A DNA stretch of 64,000 bases from the NCBI GenBank assembly GCA_016218545.1, contig JACRDQ010000036.1, positions 361,627 through 425,626 on the forward strand. Reading direction: 5' to 3'. Within the stretch, counting starts at the first letter, position 1, and each line of letters opens with the position of its first letter. A program made the position numbers and the translations under genes. The notes under the pieces are model-generated. The model was not told where the DNA came from. It made no database searches and saw only the letters and a list, made by a program, of their open reading frames with translations. Of this stretch, positions 51,773 to 61,883 are shown piece after piece. This DNA is from Elusimicrobiota bacterium. Lineage in GTDB: Bacteria; Elusimicrobiota; Elusimicrobia; UBA1565; UBA9628.

Positions 51773-52407
51773 CAACGCTCCGCGAGGCACGAGACGAGGC
51801 ACTGTACGCCGCCTGAGACCGCCGGGTCGCCCACCGCGCTCTCGCTCACGAGGCGCAGGCCCAGGCGCTCGAAGCGCTCGCGGTAGCCTTCGCGGATGCG
51901 CCGCTCCGCCGGGCCGGCGAAGCCGTGGGCCAGCACGAGGAGCCCTCCCGGCGCCAGCCAGCCCCGGATGCGGCCGAAGGTCTCCTCGAAGGTCCGGCGC
52001 ACCATGGGCTTGTCGAGGTAGTAGAGCACGTCTCCCACCACGATGAGGTCGCAGGCATAAGCCCCGGGGCCCGGCCAGTCGCGCACGTCGGCCTCGACGA
52101 AAGCGACCCCTGGCCTCCCGGCCAGGCGGGCCCGGGCGCGCTCGAGCGCCACCGGAGAGACGTCCAGGGCGGCCAGGCGCTCGGCCCGGGCAGCCAGCTT
52201 CTCCGTGAAGACCCCCTCGGCGCAGCCGATCTCGAGCCCTGAGGCGTAGCGGCGGTCTCCCAGCGCAGCCTCCATGGCCTTGAGCCTCCCGGTCTCGTAG
52301 GGGAGCTTCTCGTAGCCGAACGGGTCGCGTCCCCGAGAGAAGACGCGGTCCATCTTGCGGCGGACGGACCTCCTGGCGAGCCAGCCCGCGATGGCGTCGA
52401 AGATCAC
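51772..52407 (-). CDS. SAM-dependent methyltransferase (NodS-like)
   Basis: 211 residues from GTG 52407, which overlaps the asnB stop (GTGA). Class I methyltransferase: motif I GLEIGCAEGVFTEKLA, acidic loop LAALDVSPVALERARA, VEADVRDWP and motif IV DLIVVGDVLYYLDKP, then GGLLVLAHGF. The organisation matches NodS-like nodulation methyltransferases and related small-molecule enzymes. The substrate is unknown; coupling to asnB hints at modification of an amidated or sugar-linked product. Confidence 0.85.
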   Translation of the reverse strand: MIFDAIAGWLARRSVRRKMDRVFSRGRDPFGYEKLPYETGRLKAMEAALGDRRYASGLEIGCAEGVFTEKLAARAERLAALDVSPVALERARARLAGRPGVAFVEADVRDWPGPGAYACDLIVVGDVLYYLDKPMVRRTFEETFGRIRGWLAPGGLLVLAHGFAGPAERRIREGYRERFERLGLRLVSESAVGDPAVSGGVQCLVSCLAER

Positions 52408-54257
52408 AACCGGACCCCCTCTTTCTCCAGCGATTCCGCCCAGAGCCCGAGGATGGCGATCCTGAAGAAAAGGCCCGCGTCCACGCCGCGGTCCCCGGCG
52501 ATGAGCCTCTCGTACCGGAGCCTGACCTCGGCGGCGTCGAAGATCCCGTTCGCCATGAACCCTGTGCCGTAGACGAGGCCCCGCACCAACGCGTTGACGG
52601 GCGAGCGCACCCAGGATTCCCAGGGCACGATGAAGCCGTGCTTGCGGCGCCACACGATCTGCGCGGGAAGGTAGCGGCCGGCCACGCGCCGGAGCGCGTA
52701 TTTCCCCTTGAAGAGCCTGATCTTGTGGCCGGCGGGAAGGCAGGCAGCGTACTCGACCACGGGCTTGTCCAGGAACGGCACGCGCGCCTCAAGGCTCGCC
52801 CTCATGGTGGACTTGTCCGCTTTCATCAGCAGGGCGTCGGGCAGGACCGTGCCCAGGTCGAACGCCAGCGCGTCGTTGAGCCCGTCCATGCCTGCGAACG
52901 CAGCGGCCCAGTCGGGAGGACCCGGCCGGACCCTGGCCTTCCACTCCGGGCCGAGAACCTCGGCCAGGACGCCGGCCTCGGCGTGAGCCTGGGCCTGGGC
53001 CCAGTCAGTCGCGTCCGAGAAGGGGATGCGGTCGAAAAGACGGCCCTTGCCGAGCCTGCGCGCCACAGGCGCGGCCAGGGCCGCGGCCCAGGGGGGCAGG
53101 GACTTCACCCAGCCGCTCAGCCAAGCGGCCTTGTGGCGGTCGTAGCCCGCGAAGAGCTCGTCCGCACCCTCGCCGGTGAGCACGACCTTGACATCCTCCC
53201 TGGCGAACCTGGCCAGCAGGTAGGTGGGCAGGATGGCGGAGTCTCCGATAGGCTCGTCGAGCAGGCCGATGGACTCGTCGAGCTTCGAGAGCACGTCAGC
53301 GGGCAGGATGAGCTCGTGGTGGTCCGTGCCCAGGTGCGCGGCCACGGCCCTGGCGTGGGCCGACTCGTCCACCCCGCGGCCGGCCCCGGAGAAGCCCACG
53401 GAGAAGGTCTTGACCTTGCCCGGGCCGAAGCGGCGGGTCATGAGGGCCGCGACCAGGGCGGAGTCCACGCCGCCGCTCAGGAAGACGCCGACCGGCACGT
53501 CGGCGATGGTGTTCCCGGCCACGGCCTCGTAGAGGAGGCGGTCCAGGGTCTCGACCGCCTCTTCCAGTCCCGGCTCCCGAGCGGGCCTGGGAGGCAGGGC
53601 CCAGTAGCGCTCCTCGCGGACGCCGGAGGGGTTGATCACGAGGAAATGCGCGGGCTTGAGCTTGCGGACGCCGGAGGCCACGGTGCGCGGGGCATGGGCC
53701 TTGGCGAAGGCCAGATAGTCGAGCACGCCCTCCGGGTCCCACCCCCGGCCAAAACCCCCGGCCAAGAGGGAGCGCAGCTCCGAGGAGAACGCCACCCGCC
53801 CGCCTTCTTGGCACCAGTAGAGGGGCTTGACCCCGATGGGGTCCCGGGCCAGGACGAGCTCGCGGCGCCGCGCGTCCCACACGGCCAGGGCGAACATGCC
53901 GTTGAGCATGCGCAGGGCGCCGGTCCCGTGACGGTCGAAGAGGTGGAGCAGGGTCTCAGTGTCCGAGCGCGTCTTGAAGGCCGTGCCGGAGTCGGCCAGG
54001 CCCTTGCGCAGCTCGAGGTGGTTGTAGATCTCGCCGTTGAAGACGATGGTGAGCCCGCCGTCCGGGGTGGACATGGGCTGGTGCCCGCCCGGGAGGTCCA
54101 GGATGGAGAGCCTCCGGAAGCCCAGGCCGAGGCCCGCGTCGAAGTGCTCCCCCTCGTCATCCGGGCCGCGGTGCGCCAAGGCGGCGCGCATGCGGGCTAC
54201 GACCGCGCGGTCCGCCGGCTCGCCCGAGAGGCTGGTGACGCCGCAGATGCCGCACAT
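52404..54257 (-). CDS. asnB: Asparagine synthetase (glutamine-hydrolysing)
   Basis: 617 residues. The N-terminal glutaminase domain starts with the nucleophilic Cys2 (MCGICGVTSL) and has RGPDDEGEHF and FNGEIYNHLELR; the synthetase domain has the ATP-binding SGGVDSALVAALM, SVGFSG and TGEGADELFAGYDRHK. It forms asparagine, or an amide on another carboxylate as in AsnB-type cell-envelope enzymes. The following genes (methyltransferase, PRTase) overlap it, so a specialised amidotransferase role is possible as well as amino acid synthesis. Confidence 0.95.
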   Translation of the reverse strand: MCGICGVTSLSGEPADRAVVARMRAALAHRGPDDEGEHFDAGLGLGFRRLSILDLPGGHQPMSTPDGGLTIVFNGEIYNHLELRKGLADSGTAFKTRSDTETLLHLFDRHGTGALRMLNGMFALAVWDARRRELVLARDPIGVKPLYWCQEGGRVAFSSELRSLLAGGFGRGWDPEGVLDYLAFAKAHAPRTVASGVRKLKPAHFLVINPSGVREERYWALPPRPAREPGLEEAVETLDRLLYEAVAGNTIADVPVGVFLSGGVDSALVAALMTRRFGPGKVKTFSVGFSGAGRGVDESAHARAVAAHLGTDHHELILPADVLSKLDESIGLLDEPIGDSAILPTYLLARFAREDVKVVLTGEGADELFAGYDRHKAAWLSGWVKSLPPWAAALAAPVARRLGKGRLFDRIPFSDATDWAQAQAHAEAGVLAEVLGPEWKARVRPGPPDWAAAFAGMDGLNDALAFDLGTVLPDALLMKADKSTMRASLEARVPFLDKPVVEYAACLPAGHKIRLFKGKYALRRVAGRYLPAQIVWRRKHGFIVPWESWVRSPVNALVRGLVYGTGFMANGIFDAAEVRLRYERLIAGDRGVDAGLFFRIAILGLWAESLEKEGVRL

Positions 54258-54269
54258 GGTCGGCCTGGG

Positions 54270-54587
54270 CTACTCGAAGAGCTGGAATTCCGGGTCTTGG
54301 CGTTCGCGCTCCACGGTCTCCGGGAGGAAACGCAGGTAACGCAGCACGGCCCAGCCCAGCGCGAGGCAGGCCAGGCCGTAGGCGAGCTCGAAGCCCCCGT
54401 AGCGCAGCCAGGCTTCCCGCGTCACGAAGGCCCAGGGAGCGGGGGCGTAGAGGTTGGCCTCGGGCTCGCCGATGAAGAGGTCGTAGAGGCCCTTCAAGGC
54501 CGTCAGGCCTCCCCAGCCGATGAAGATCGCGGCTGCCAGGCGGCCGAGGCCGCGGATCTTGATCCTCTCGGTCACAGGAGGCTCCAT
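54270..54587 (-). CDS. Small membrane protein with two predicted helices
   Basis: 105 residues. Two hydrophobic segments are visible: LAAAIFIGWGGLTALKGLYD and AYGLACLALGWAVLRYL, with an aromatic, Pro-containing loop between them (ANLYAPAPWAFVTREAW). The tail is charged (ETVERERQDPEFQLFE). It is unrecognised. It lies 37 bp after rpsI and 12 bp before asnB in the same direction. Confidence 0.75.
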   Translation of the reverse strand: MEPPVTERIKIRGLGRLAAAIFIGWGGLTALKGLYDLFIGEPEANLYAPAPWAFVTREAWLRYGGFELAYGLACLALGWAVLRYLRFLPETVERERQDPEFQLFE

Positions 54588-54624
54588 GGCTAGGGTCCCT
54601 CCGACGGCGAGGCGGCCGTAATCC

Positions 54625-55032
54625 CTACCGCTTCGAGTACTGGAAGCGCTTGCGGGCCTTGGGCTGACCGGACTTCTTGCGCTCGACCATGCGGGAGTCC
54701 CTGGTCAGGAATCCCTCGACGCGGAGAGGCTTCTTGTTCTTCGTGTCGAGCTTGACGAGGGCGCGCGAGATGGCGTGGCGCACGGCGCCGGCCTGTCCCG
54801 TGATCCCTCCGCCGATGACCTTGATCGCGAAGTCGAACTTCTTGGCTTCCTCGACCACGGAGATGGGCGCCAGGACGTCGCGCATGCGGCGGTCCTGGCC
54901 GCGGAAGTACTCTTCCACGGGCCGGGAGTTGATGGTGACCTTGCCCTCCCCTTGGGGGATGAGGCGGACCTGGGCGACCGAGCACTTGCGGCGGCCCGTG
55001 GCGCGGATCTGAGGCTTGGCGATTGGGTTCAT
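54625..55032 (-). CDS. rpsI: 30S ribosomal protein S9
   Basis: 135 residues from ATG 55032 (overlapping the rplM stop, ATGA). ATGRRKCSVAQVRLIPQGEG and VTINSRPVEEYFRG open the protein, GGGITGQAGAVRHAISRALV is the central signature, and the basic tail KKSGQPKARKRFQYSKR reaches the ribosomal P site. The rplM-rpsI pair is the universal bacterial order. Confidence 0.98.
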   Translation of the reverse strand: MNPIAKPQIRATGRRKCSVAQVRLIPQGEGKVTINSRPVEEYFRGQDRRMRDVLAPISVVEEAKKFDFAIKVIGGGITGQAGAVRHAISRALVKLDTKNKKPLRVEGFLTRDSRMVERKKSGQPKARKRFQYSKR

Positions 55033-55457
55033 GCTTTGACCTTGATGGCGAAGGGATTCTTGTCGCCGACGAAGATGCGCAGGCGCGTCATCTGCCGGTC
55101 GCGAAGGCGGTTCTGGGGGATCATGCGCTTGACGGCGAGGGCCACGACCTTGCGGGGGTCCTTCTCCATCATGCGGTGCATCGGCGTGACGTGGGCGCCG
55201 CGCGCGTAGCCCGAATGCCGGAAGTAGGTCTTCTCGACGAGCTTGTTGCCCGTCACCTTGATCTCCTTGGCGTTGGTGACCACGACGAAATCGCCGCAGT
55301 CCACGAAAGGCGTGTACGCGACCTTGTGCTTGCCGCGCAGGAGCGTCGCCACGCGCGTGGCCATCCGGCCGAGGATCTGCCCCTTGGCGTCCACGTGGTG
55401 CCACTGCCGGGTCTCAGCGGCCCGACGGGGATCGGTGAGAGTGGTTTTCTGAGTCAT
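55029..55457 (-). CDS. rplM: 50S ribosomal protein L13
   Basis: 142 residues from ATG 55457; an ATG at 55472 in frame is a weaker option. Family blocks are WHHVDAKGQILGRMATRVAT, LRGKHKVAYTPFVDCGDFVV, YFRHSGYARG and MIPQNRLRDRQMTRLRIFVG. No Shine-Dalgarno sequence is seen and a -10 box ends 6 nt before the ATG, so the message may be leaderless. The first gene of the S9/L13 pair. Confidence 0.98.
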   Translation of the reverse strand: MTQKTTLTDPRRAAETRQWHHVDAKGQILGRMATRVATLLRGKHKVAYTPFVDCGDFVVVTNAKEIKVTGNKLVEKTYFRHSGYARGAHVTPMHRMMEKDPRKVVALAVKRMIPQNRLRDRQMTRLRIFVGDKNPFAIKVKA

Positions 55458-55463
55458 TGGGAA

Positions 55464-55493
55464 ATCATACATTATCGTCGCGCCCGACGGCAA
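55464..55493 (-). promoter_or_regulatory. Promoter of rplM-rpsI, possibly leaderless
   Basis: TTGCCG (55493-55488), 18-nt spacer, TATGAT (55469-55464), then 6 nt to the ATG. Shares the block TTGCCGTCGGGCG and both spacings with the promoter at 21421-21450. Confidence 0.55.
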
Positions 55494-55510
55494 GCCGTCT
55501 CCCGCCGCCG

Positions 55511-56752
55511 TCAGGGCGCGCCGCCCTCAGGGGGAGCGGCCGGGGCGGGCGCGGGCGGAGCCGGAGGCTGAGCCTGCGGCTGCGCCGGAGGCGCAACCGC
55601 GGGCTGAGGGGGAGGGGCCGGCGGCAGGACCGCCGGCGCGGGAGCCTGCCTCTTGGGCGGAGGGCGCGTCCCCATCGCCTCGCCGGAAGGCAGCAGCCAG
55701 AACATCTTCATGCCAAGGGACGCCCTTGTATAGACCTTGTCTCCGGCCTCGGTCAGCCTGCCTCCGGAGCGGAAGAGCGGCCTGCCGTCCATGTCCCTGA
55801 GCTTGAAGACCCACTTGGCGTCCACGCCTTTCTTCTCGAAGAAAGCGATGGCGTCCTGGGAGCGGAGGAAGAGCCAGCGCTCGTAGCCCTCCTTCGTGAG
55901 CACGGAGCGCTTGTAGGCCTGGCCGGAGAGCGCGATCTCCGCGACCAGCCCGGCCAAGGGGACGGCCTTGAGCCTGAGGTCCTCCACCGCGCCCCCGGCC
56001 TCGGCCGTGCGCATGCGCTCGAGGGTCCGCAGGTCGTCCGGGGAAGGCTGGCTCATGTCCGCGGCCAGTATCCTCCTCTGCCACATCTCCGACAGGAGCT
56101 CCCTCCTGGCGTCGCCCTGGTCGCCCGCGGAGAGCTTGGGCACCGGAGCCCGGTGCGACGCCGAGTCCGCCTTCTGGCCCTCGGGATGATAGGTGAAGAG
56201 CACCGCGTCCACCTTGCGCTCCCGGTCGGCGAAGCGGTCGAGGATCCGGCTCCTCAGCGCCGCCAGGTCCAGGATCCAGTAGCCCTTCTTCCCGGCGTGG
56301 GCGTCCACGAACGCGAGGTTCTTCCTGACCGCCTCCAGGTGCCCGTCCACCGTGAAGACCTTCCGCGCGGCCTGGTCCGCGGGGAACGCCGCTCCCTGCG
56401 GATTCCTGCGCAGGAACCTCAGGAGCGCGGGCTTGTCCGCGGCCTTGGCCACGATGGCGACGCCGAAAGGCGCGTCCTCGGGAGAAGCGCGGGGGATGAC
56501 GCTCCTGACCTCCCGGACCCAGCCCGAATCCTCGGTCGCGCGCAAGCGGCCGATGAGGGCCTCGGACTCCACGGGCACGTAGACCTGCCCGTTCCGGGCC
56601 GCGATCTGCCTCCTCAAGTCGTGATATTCCGGCCCCGCGGTCACGGGCAGGGAATGCGCCTCCGCGGCAGCCCGTCCATGGCCGCCGCCCGAGGGGCTCT
56701 GGCAGAGCGCGGGCAGGACGAGGAGCGCGGCCAAGCCCTCTGACAGGAGCAT
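55511..56752 (-). CDS. Exported protein with Pro-rich C-terminus, unknown function
   Basis: 413 residues. A hydrophobic start (LLSEGLAALLVLPALCQS) with a Cys looks like a signal peptide, possibly a lipoprotein one. The body contains YHDLRRQIAARNGQVYVPVE and VDAHAGKKGYWILDLAALRS, with a helical part KRSVLTKEGYERWLFLRSQD and a terminal KWVFKLRDMDGRPLFRSGGR. The last 65 residues are Pro/Ala-rich and presumably disordered. No family was recognised. It lies 4 bp after dcd in the same direction and ends just upstream of the rplM promoter. Confidence 0.72.
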   Translation of the reverse strand: MLLSEGLAALLVLPALCQSPSGGGHGRAAAEAHSLPVTAGPEYHDLRRQIAARNGQVYVPVESEALIGRLRATEDSGWVREVRSVIPRASPEDAPFGVAIVAKAADKPALLRFLRRNPQGAAFPADQAARKVFTVDGHLEAVRKNLAFVDAHAGKKGYWILDLAALRSRILDRFADRERKVDAVLFTYHPEGQKADSASHRAPVPKLSAGDQGDARRELLSEMWQRRILAADMSQPSPDDLRTLERMRTAEAGGAVEDLRLKAVPLAGLVAEIALSGQAYKRSVLTKEGYERWLFLRSQDAIAFFEKKGVDAKWVFKLRDMDGRPLFRSGGRLTEAGDKVYTRASLGMKMFWLLPSGEAMGTRPPPKRQAPAPAVLPPAPPPQPAVAPPAQPQAQPPAPPAPAPAAPPEGGAP

Positions 56753-56756
56753 CGGC

Positions 56757-57329
56757 TTACTTCTTGCCCGGGTGGGCCAGCATCCTGGGGCCGACCACGC
56801 CGACCTGGTCCTGGTACTTGCCCTTGCGGTCGGAGTAGCTGACCTCGCAGACCTCGTCGCCCTCGAGGAAGAGGAGCTGGGCGATGCCCTCGTTCGAGTA
56901 GACCTTGGCGGGCAGGGGCGTGGTGTTGGAGATCTCGATGGTCAGGTACCCCGCCCAGGTGGGCTCCAGGGGCGTCACGTTGACGATGATGCCGCACCGG
57001 GCATAGGTGGACTTGCCCAGGCAGATGGCCAGGGCCTTGCGCGGGATGTTGAAGCGCTCCACCGAGCGGGCCAGGGCGAAGGAGTTGGGCGGCACCACGC
57101 AGACGTCGCCCTTGAAGTCCACGAAGGAGCGCGCGTCGAAGGCCTTGGGGTCCACGGTCGCCACGAAGGTGTTCGTGAAGATCTTGTACTCGTCGGCGAC
57201 GCGGATGTCGTAGCCGTAGGAGGAAAGGCCGAAGCTCACCTTGCCCCCGCCGTCCTGGCGGTCCACGAACGGCTCGATCATGCCGTGTTCGAGGCACATC
57301 TTACGGATCCACTTGTCTGATTTAAGCAT
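56757..57329 (-). CDS. dcd: dCTP deaminase
   Basis: 190 residues; deaminates dCTP to dUTP for thymidylate synthesis. Opening [40 protein letters not shown], and the catalytic region [20 protein letters not shown] with [20 protein letters not shown] and [12 protein letters not shown] follow the Dcd pattern, as does the C-terminal YQDQVGV. Its start overlaps the hpnE stop by 8 bp. A link to terpenoid genes is positional only. Confidence 0.94.
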   Translation of the reverse strand: MLKSDKWIRKMCLEHGMIEPFVDRQDGGGKVSFGLSSYGYDIRVADEYKIFTNTFVATVDPKAFDARSFVDFKGDVCVVPPNSFALARSVERFNIPRKALAICLGKSTYARCGIIVNVTPLEPTWAGYLTIEISNTTPLPAKVYSNEGIAQLLFLEGDEVCEVSYSDRKGKYQDQVGVVGPRMLAHPGKK

Positions 57330-58644
57330 GGCTCTGCATCAGCTCCTCTGCGGCCCGCTCTCCGCCGGCGGCCGCGCTCTCGATGGTGGCGGGAAGCCCC
57401 GTCCCGGTCCAGTCGCCGGCGAGGCTCAGGCCCGGCAGGACCTGGCCCGGCCGAGGCCGACGCTCCTCGGTTCCGGGCGGCTGCGCCAACCTGGCCTCGG
57501 GCTCCTTGACCACCTTCCAGCCGGTGATTCTAGCTTTTTCGAAATCGGGCAGGCACCTGGACAGGTCGCGCTTGGCCGCGTCGAAGAACGCGGCGTCGGA
57601 AGCCTGGAGCACGTCGCGTCCCGCGCTCACGACCACGGAGAGCCGCTGGCCGCGACCCCCTGCGCCGTCCCGCGCGAGCAGCCAGGAGGCGGTGGCGCCG
57701 GACAAGGCCGCGACCGGCACGTCCAGGACGCGGCCTTCGAGGTCGATGTGGACCGCGGCCGAGGCCGAGGCTTCCAATCCTTCCCACGAGCCCCGGAGGC
57801 GCTGCGGGAGCTCGAGGCGCTTGAGCTCCCAGGGCGGCAGGGTCGAGACGACCGCGTCCGCCAGGAAGCGCTGGCCCCAGACGTCCGCGGCGCCCAGGAC
57901 GCGGCCGTCATCCTCCAGCAGGCGCGTGACCTCGGTGGAGAGGAGCACGGTCCCGCCCCGCGCTGAGATGAAGGCTCGGGCTGGCTCGACGTAGAGCTCG
58001 TCGAAGGAGACCGTGGACCAGCCCAGCCTCATGGCGTCTCCCCCGCCCAGGAGGAGCTCCCGCAGGACCTGGGCCACGACGCCGGCCGAGACCCGGGAGC
58101 CCGGCTCGTTGAGCAGGACGCGGGTCAGCGGGTCGAGGAGGCGCTCCTGGACCTGCCTGGATTGGCCCAGGGACTCGAACCACGCGGCCGCGGTCATGGC
58201 CGCAAGGCCCGCGGGGTCGGGAGCGGCCAGGGCCCTGCGCAGACGCAGAGTCCCCCACTTGTCCGAGGCGCGCAGACCCCGCAGGGACCAGACCGCCCAC
58301 AGCAGGCCGAAGCGGCTCCCCAGGGTCGCGGGGATCTTGAGGGAGTCCGCGGTCCTGCCGTCGAGGAAATCCATGCGCAGGCGCGCGGGGAACGAGAGGA
58401 GCTCGGCCCGGCCCAGGCGCCCGAGGAAGCGGCCGAGGTGGTGGCAGCGGCCCGCGAAGAGGTGCGGCCCGTTGTCCCAGGCCGCCCCGGTCTCGGAGTC
58501 GCGCACGGTGCGGGCGCGGCCTCCCAGGCACGGGCTCTTCTCCAGGACGAGGACGCGGCGTCCGGCTCCGGCCAAGGCGGTCGCGCAGGATAGGCCCGCC
58601 ACTCCCCCGCCGAGGATCAGGGCGTCCCAGCGCTCAGCAGCCAT
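57322..58644 (-). CDS. hpnE: Hydroxysqualene dehydroxylase-type FAD oxidoreductase
   Basis: 440 residues. N-terminal FAD-binding [20 protein letters not shown] followed by [14 protein letters not shown], and a C-terminal FAD block [29 protein letters not shown] motif, as in phytoene desaturase-like proteins. HpnE reduces hydroxysqualene to squalene. It follows hpnD by 9 bp, supporting the assignment; a carotenoid desaturase role is the alternative. HpnC is not in the window. Confidence 0.85.
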   Translation of the reverse strand: MAAERWDALILGGGVAGLSCATALAGAGRRVLVLEKSPCLGGRARTVRDSETGAAWDNGPHLFAGRCHHLGRFLGRLGRAELLSFPARLRMDFLDGRTADSLKIPATLGSRFGLLWAVWSLRGLRASDKWGTLRLRRALAAPDPAGLAAMTAAAWFESLGQSRQVQERLLDPLTRVLLNEPGSRVSAGVVAQVLRELLLGGGDAMRLGWSTVSFDELYVEPARAFISARGGTVLLSTEVTRLLEDDGRVLGAADVWGQRFLADAVVSTLPPWELKRLELPQRLRGSWEGLEASASAAVHIDLEGRVLDVPVAALSGATASWLLARDGAGGRGQRLSVVVSAGRDVLQASDAAFFDAAKRDLSRCLPDFEKARITGWKVVKEPEARLAQPPGTEERRPRPGQVLPGLSLAGDWTGTGLPATIESAAAGGERAAEELMQSHA

Positions 58645-58653
58645 CCGAGGATC

Positions 58654-59502
58654 CTAGGATCCCGCGAGTCCCCGGCTGTAGAGCACGGCCCGGAGCGCGC
58701 GGCCCGCCTTGGAGAGCAGCCCCTGGCGCCTTGGCGCGCCGAGGACGTCGAACCCCGAGGCGCGGATGTCGTCGAGCAGGCCCTCGTAGATGCGGGCCAT
58801 GACCTCGGCCGGCAGCATGGCCGGCCGGTCCGCGGGGTCGAGACTCTCCCGCGCTTTCCTATAAAAGGACTTGGCCCGGCCGTGCTGGACCTCCATCAGG
58901 GACTGGAAGGCGGGGCTCTTCTCCCTGCGCAGCAAGGCCTCGAGAGGCAGCCCCGCCTCCCGCATGTCCGCCGCGGGCAGGTACACCCGGCCCTTGTCGA
59001 GGTCCGCGCCCACGTCGCGGATGATGTTGGTCAGCTGGAAGGCGTAGCCGAAATCCATGGCGTACTCCCGCAGGCGGTCCGGCGGGGTCGCGCGGTGGCC
59101 GAAGATCTCCACGAGGATGAGGCCCACGGCCGAGGCCACCCGCGCCATGTAGGCCTGGAGCTCGGGGAACGACTCGTAGCGCACCTGGCCCAGGTCCATC
59201 TCGCAGCCCTTGAGCACCTCCAGGAACGGGCCCTTCTCCAGGGCGAAGCGGCGAACGTGGGGCGCCAGGCGCAGGGCCACCGGATGGGTGGGCCTGCCTC
59301 CGAAGAGACGGTCGAGCTCGTCGCGCCAGAAGCCCAGCTCGTGACGCGCGGCCTCGGCCGAGAGCGCGCCGTCGTCGACGATGTCGTCGACGTGCCGACA
59401 GTAGGCGTAGACCGCGGCCAGGGCCTCCCTCTTGGGCCTGGAGAGGAACATGAAGCCCAGGTAGAAGCTCGAGCCCTTCTCCGCGGCTTCCCGGACCCTC
59501 AT
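58654..59502 (-). CDS. hpnD: Presqualene diphosphate synthase-type prenyltransferase
   Basis: 282 residues of the squalene/phytoene synthase family. The two Asp-rich magnesium sites are seen as YCRHVDDIVDDG and LTNIIRDVGADLDKGRVYLP, with SSFYLGFMFLSRPKREAL at the N-terminus and an AYCR motif. Condenses two farnesyl diphosphates to presqualene diphosphate (HpnD), or two geranylgeranyl diphosphates to phytoene if a carotenoid enzyme. The hpnD-hpnE pair favours squalene or hopanoid synthesis. Confidence 0.9.
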   Translation of the reverse strand: MRVREAAEKGSSFYLGFMFLSRPKREALAAVYAYCRHVDDIVDDGALSAEAARHELGFWRDELDRLFGGRPTHPVALRLAPHVRRFALEKGPFLEVLKGCEMDLGQVRYESFPELQAYMARVASAVGLILVEIFGHRATPPDRLREYAMDFGYAFQLTNIIRDVGADLDKGRVYLPAADMREAGLPLEALLRREKSPAFQSLMEVQHGRAKSFYRKARESLDPADRPAMLPAEVMARIYEGLLDDIRASGFDVLGAPRRQGLLSKAGRALRAVLYSRGLAGS

Positions 59503-59656
59503 GGTTGCCTCCCACGGCGATGGGCGGCCGCTTCCCTACGACTTGTGGCGGCGGCATTCCCTCGCCCTAGGGCTCGGTCACAACCATTTGCTGGTTCGTA
59601 TGGGCTCTTCCTGCTCGAACCGTCCTGGGCGAAGCCCAGGGCTCGCATAGGCGCGG
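59503..59656. other. Spacer between obg and hpnD
   Basis: 154 bp without a gene. A CCTGGGC/GCCCAGG hairpin is near 59625-59645, but no T-run follows on the minus strand, so I do not call a terminator. No tRNA fold was found. Confidence 0.4.
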
Positions 59657-61088
<1,432 letters not shown>

Positions 61089-61094
61089 TTTCGG

Positions 61095-61355
61095 TCAGGC
61101 CGGGACGGGGACGACGTTGGCGCGCTTCTTGCCTTTGTAAGCGTAGTCGAAAGTGACGATCCCCTCGATCTTCGCGAACAGCGTATCGTCCTTGCCCTGC
61201 CCGACGTTGAGTCCCGCCAGATACTTGGTGCCGCGCTGCCGGGCGATGATCATCCCGGGCACGACCTTCTGGCCGCCATAGCGCTTGACGCCCAGTCGTT
61301 GGCCGTGACTGTCGCGGCCGTTCGAGCTGGAGCCTTGGGCTTTAGTGTGAGCCAT
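61095..61355 (-). CDS. rpmA: 50S ribosomal protein L27
   Basis: 86 residues from ATG 61355, with GGAGG 6 nt upstream. Signature [40 protein letters not shown] and [20 protein letters not shown]. The N-terminus is of the unprocessed Gram-negative kind. Located between rplU and obg. Confidence 0.97.
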   Translation of the reverse strand: MAHTKAQGSSSNGRDSHGQRLGVKRYGGQKVVPGMIIARQRGTKYLAGLNVGQGKDDTLFAKIEGIVTFDYAYKGKKRANVVPVPA

Positions 61356-61368
61356 GTGAATCCTCCGG

Positions 61369-61692
61369 TTACGCGGGCTTGCCGTCCACGGCGATGGTCT
61401 TGATCCGGATCTCCGTGAGATGCTGCCGGTGACCGTGCATCTTCTTATAGGCTTTCTTCGTGCGCCTCTTGAAGACGATGAGCCTGGGCCCTCGCAGATT
61501 CCGGACGACCTCGGCCATGACCTTGCCGCCTCGGCAGATCGCCGGCGTGGAGCCCGTCTCGGCATCCCCGACCGCCCAAAGGGTGGGAAGGGAGATTTCC
61601 TTGCCAGGTTCCACCTCGAGCTTCTCGACCCGGAGGGTCTCGCCCGGCTGAACCCAGTACTGCCTACCGCCAGTTTCAATGATCGCGTACAT
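61369..61692 (-). CDS. rplU: 50S ribosomal protein L21
   Basis: 107 residues from ATG 61692 ([20 protein letters not shown]), [20 protein letters not shown] and [20 protein letters not shown], with the family signature block before the tail. An upstream in-frame ATG at 61716 is unlikely. A TATTAT -10-like box lies at 61712-61707, but no good -35 box is seen. First gene of the rplU-rpmA-obg unit. Confidence 0.97.
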   Translation of the reverse strand: MYAIIETGGRQYWVQPGETLRVEKLEVEPGKEISLPTLWAVGDAETGSTPAICRGGKVMAEVVRNLRGPRLIVFKRRTKKAYKKMHGHRQHLTEIRIKTIAVDGKPA

Positions 61693-61758
61693 AGTTTGGA
61701 ACTCAAATAATAGCAAATCCCCCCGCCGGCCGCTAGCCCCTACTGCACCAACATTCTA

Positions 61759-61795
61759 ATGCAACAACTGGTGTCAGACATCAGCCCTGTTGCAT
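61759..61795. repeat. Left REP-like hairpin flanking the transposase
   Basis: ATGCAACA and TGTTGCAT (8-bp arms) enclose ACTGGTGTCAGACATC. An inverted near-copy is at 62750-62784. Such hairpins are the substrate class of REP-associated tyrosine transposases. Confidence 0.8.
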
Positions 61796-61883
61796 ATCTT
61801 TAGCAGGATGCCCGCCAAGAGTCCCTGTCTAAGATTAAGGGTGCCAGGGAACCAATTCGGGGGGTCAGTCGTATATATAGGTT

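Noticed and set aside
52408..52792. Extensions of the methyltransferase and phosphoribosyltransferase frames into asnB
   Set aside because: Family-conserved starts and overlapping GTGA or ATG starts mark 52407 and 51772 as the true beginnings.
59540..59656. Possible tRNA between hpnD and obg
   Set aside because: No cloverleaf with acceptor and T-arm could be drawn.
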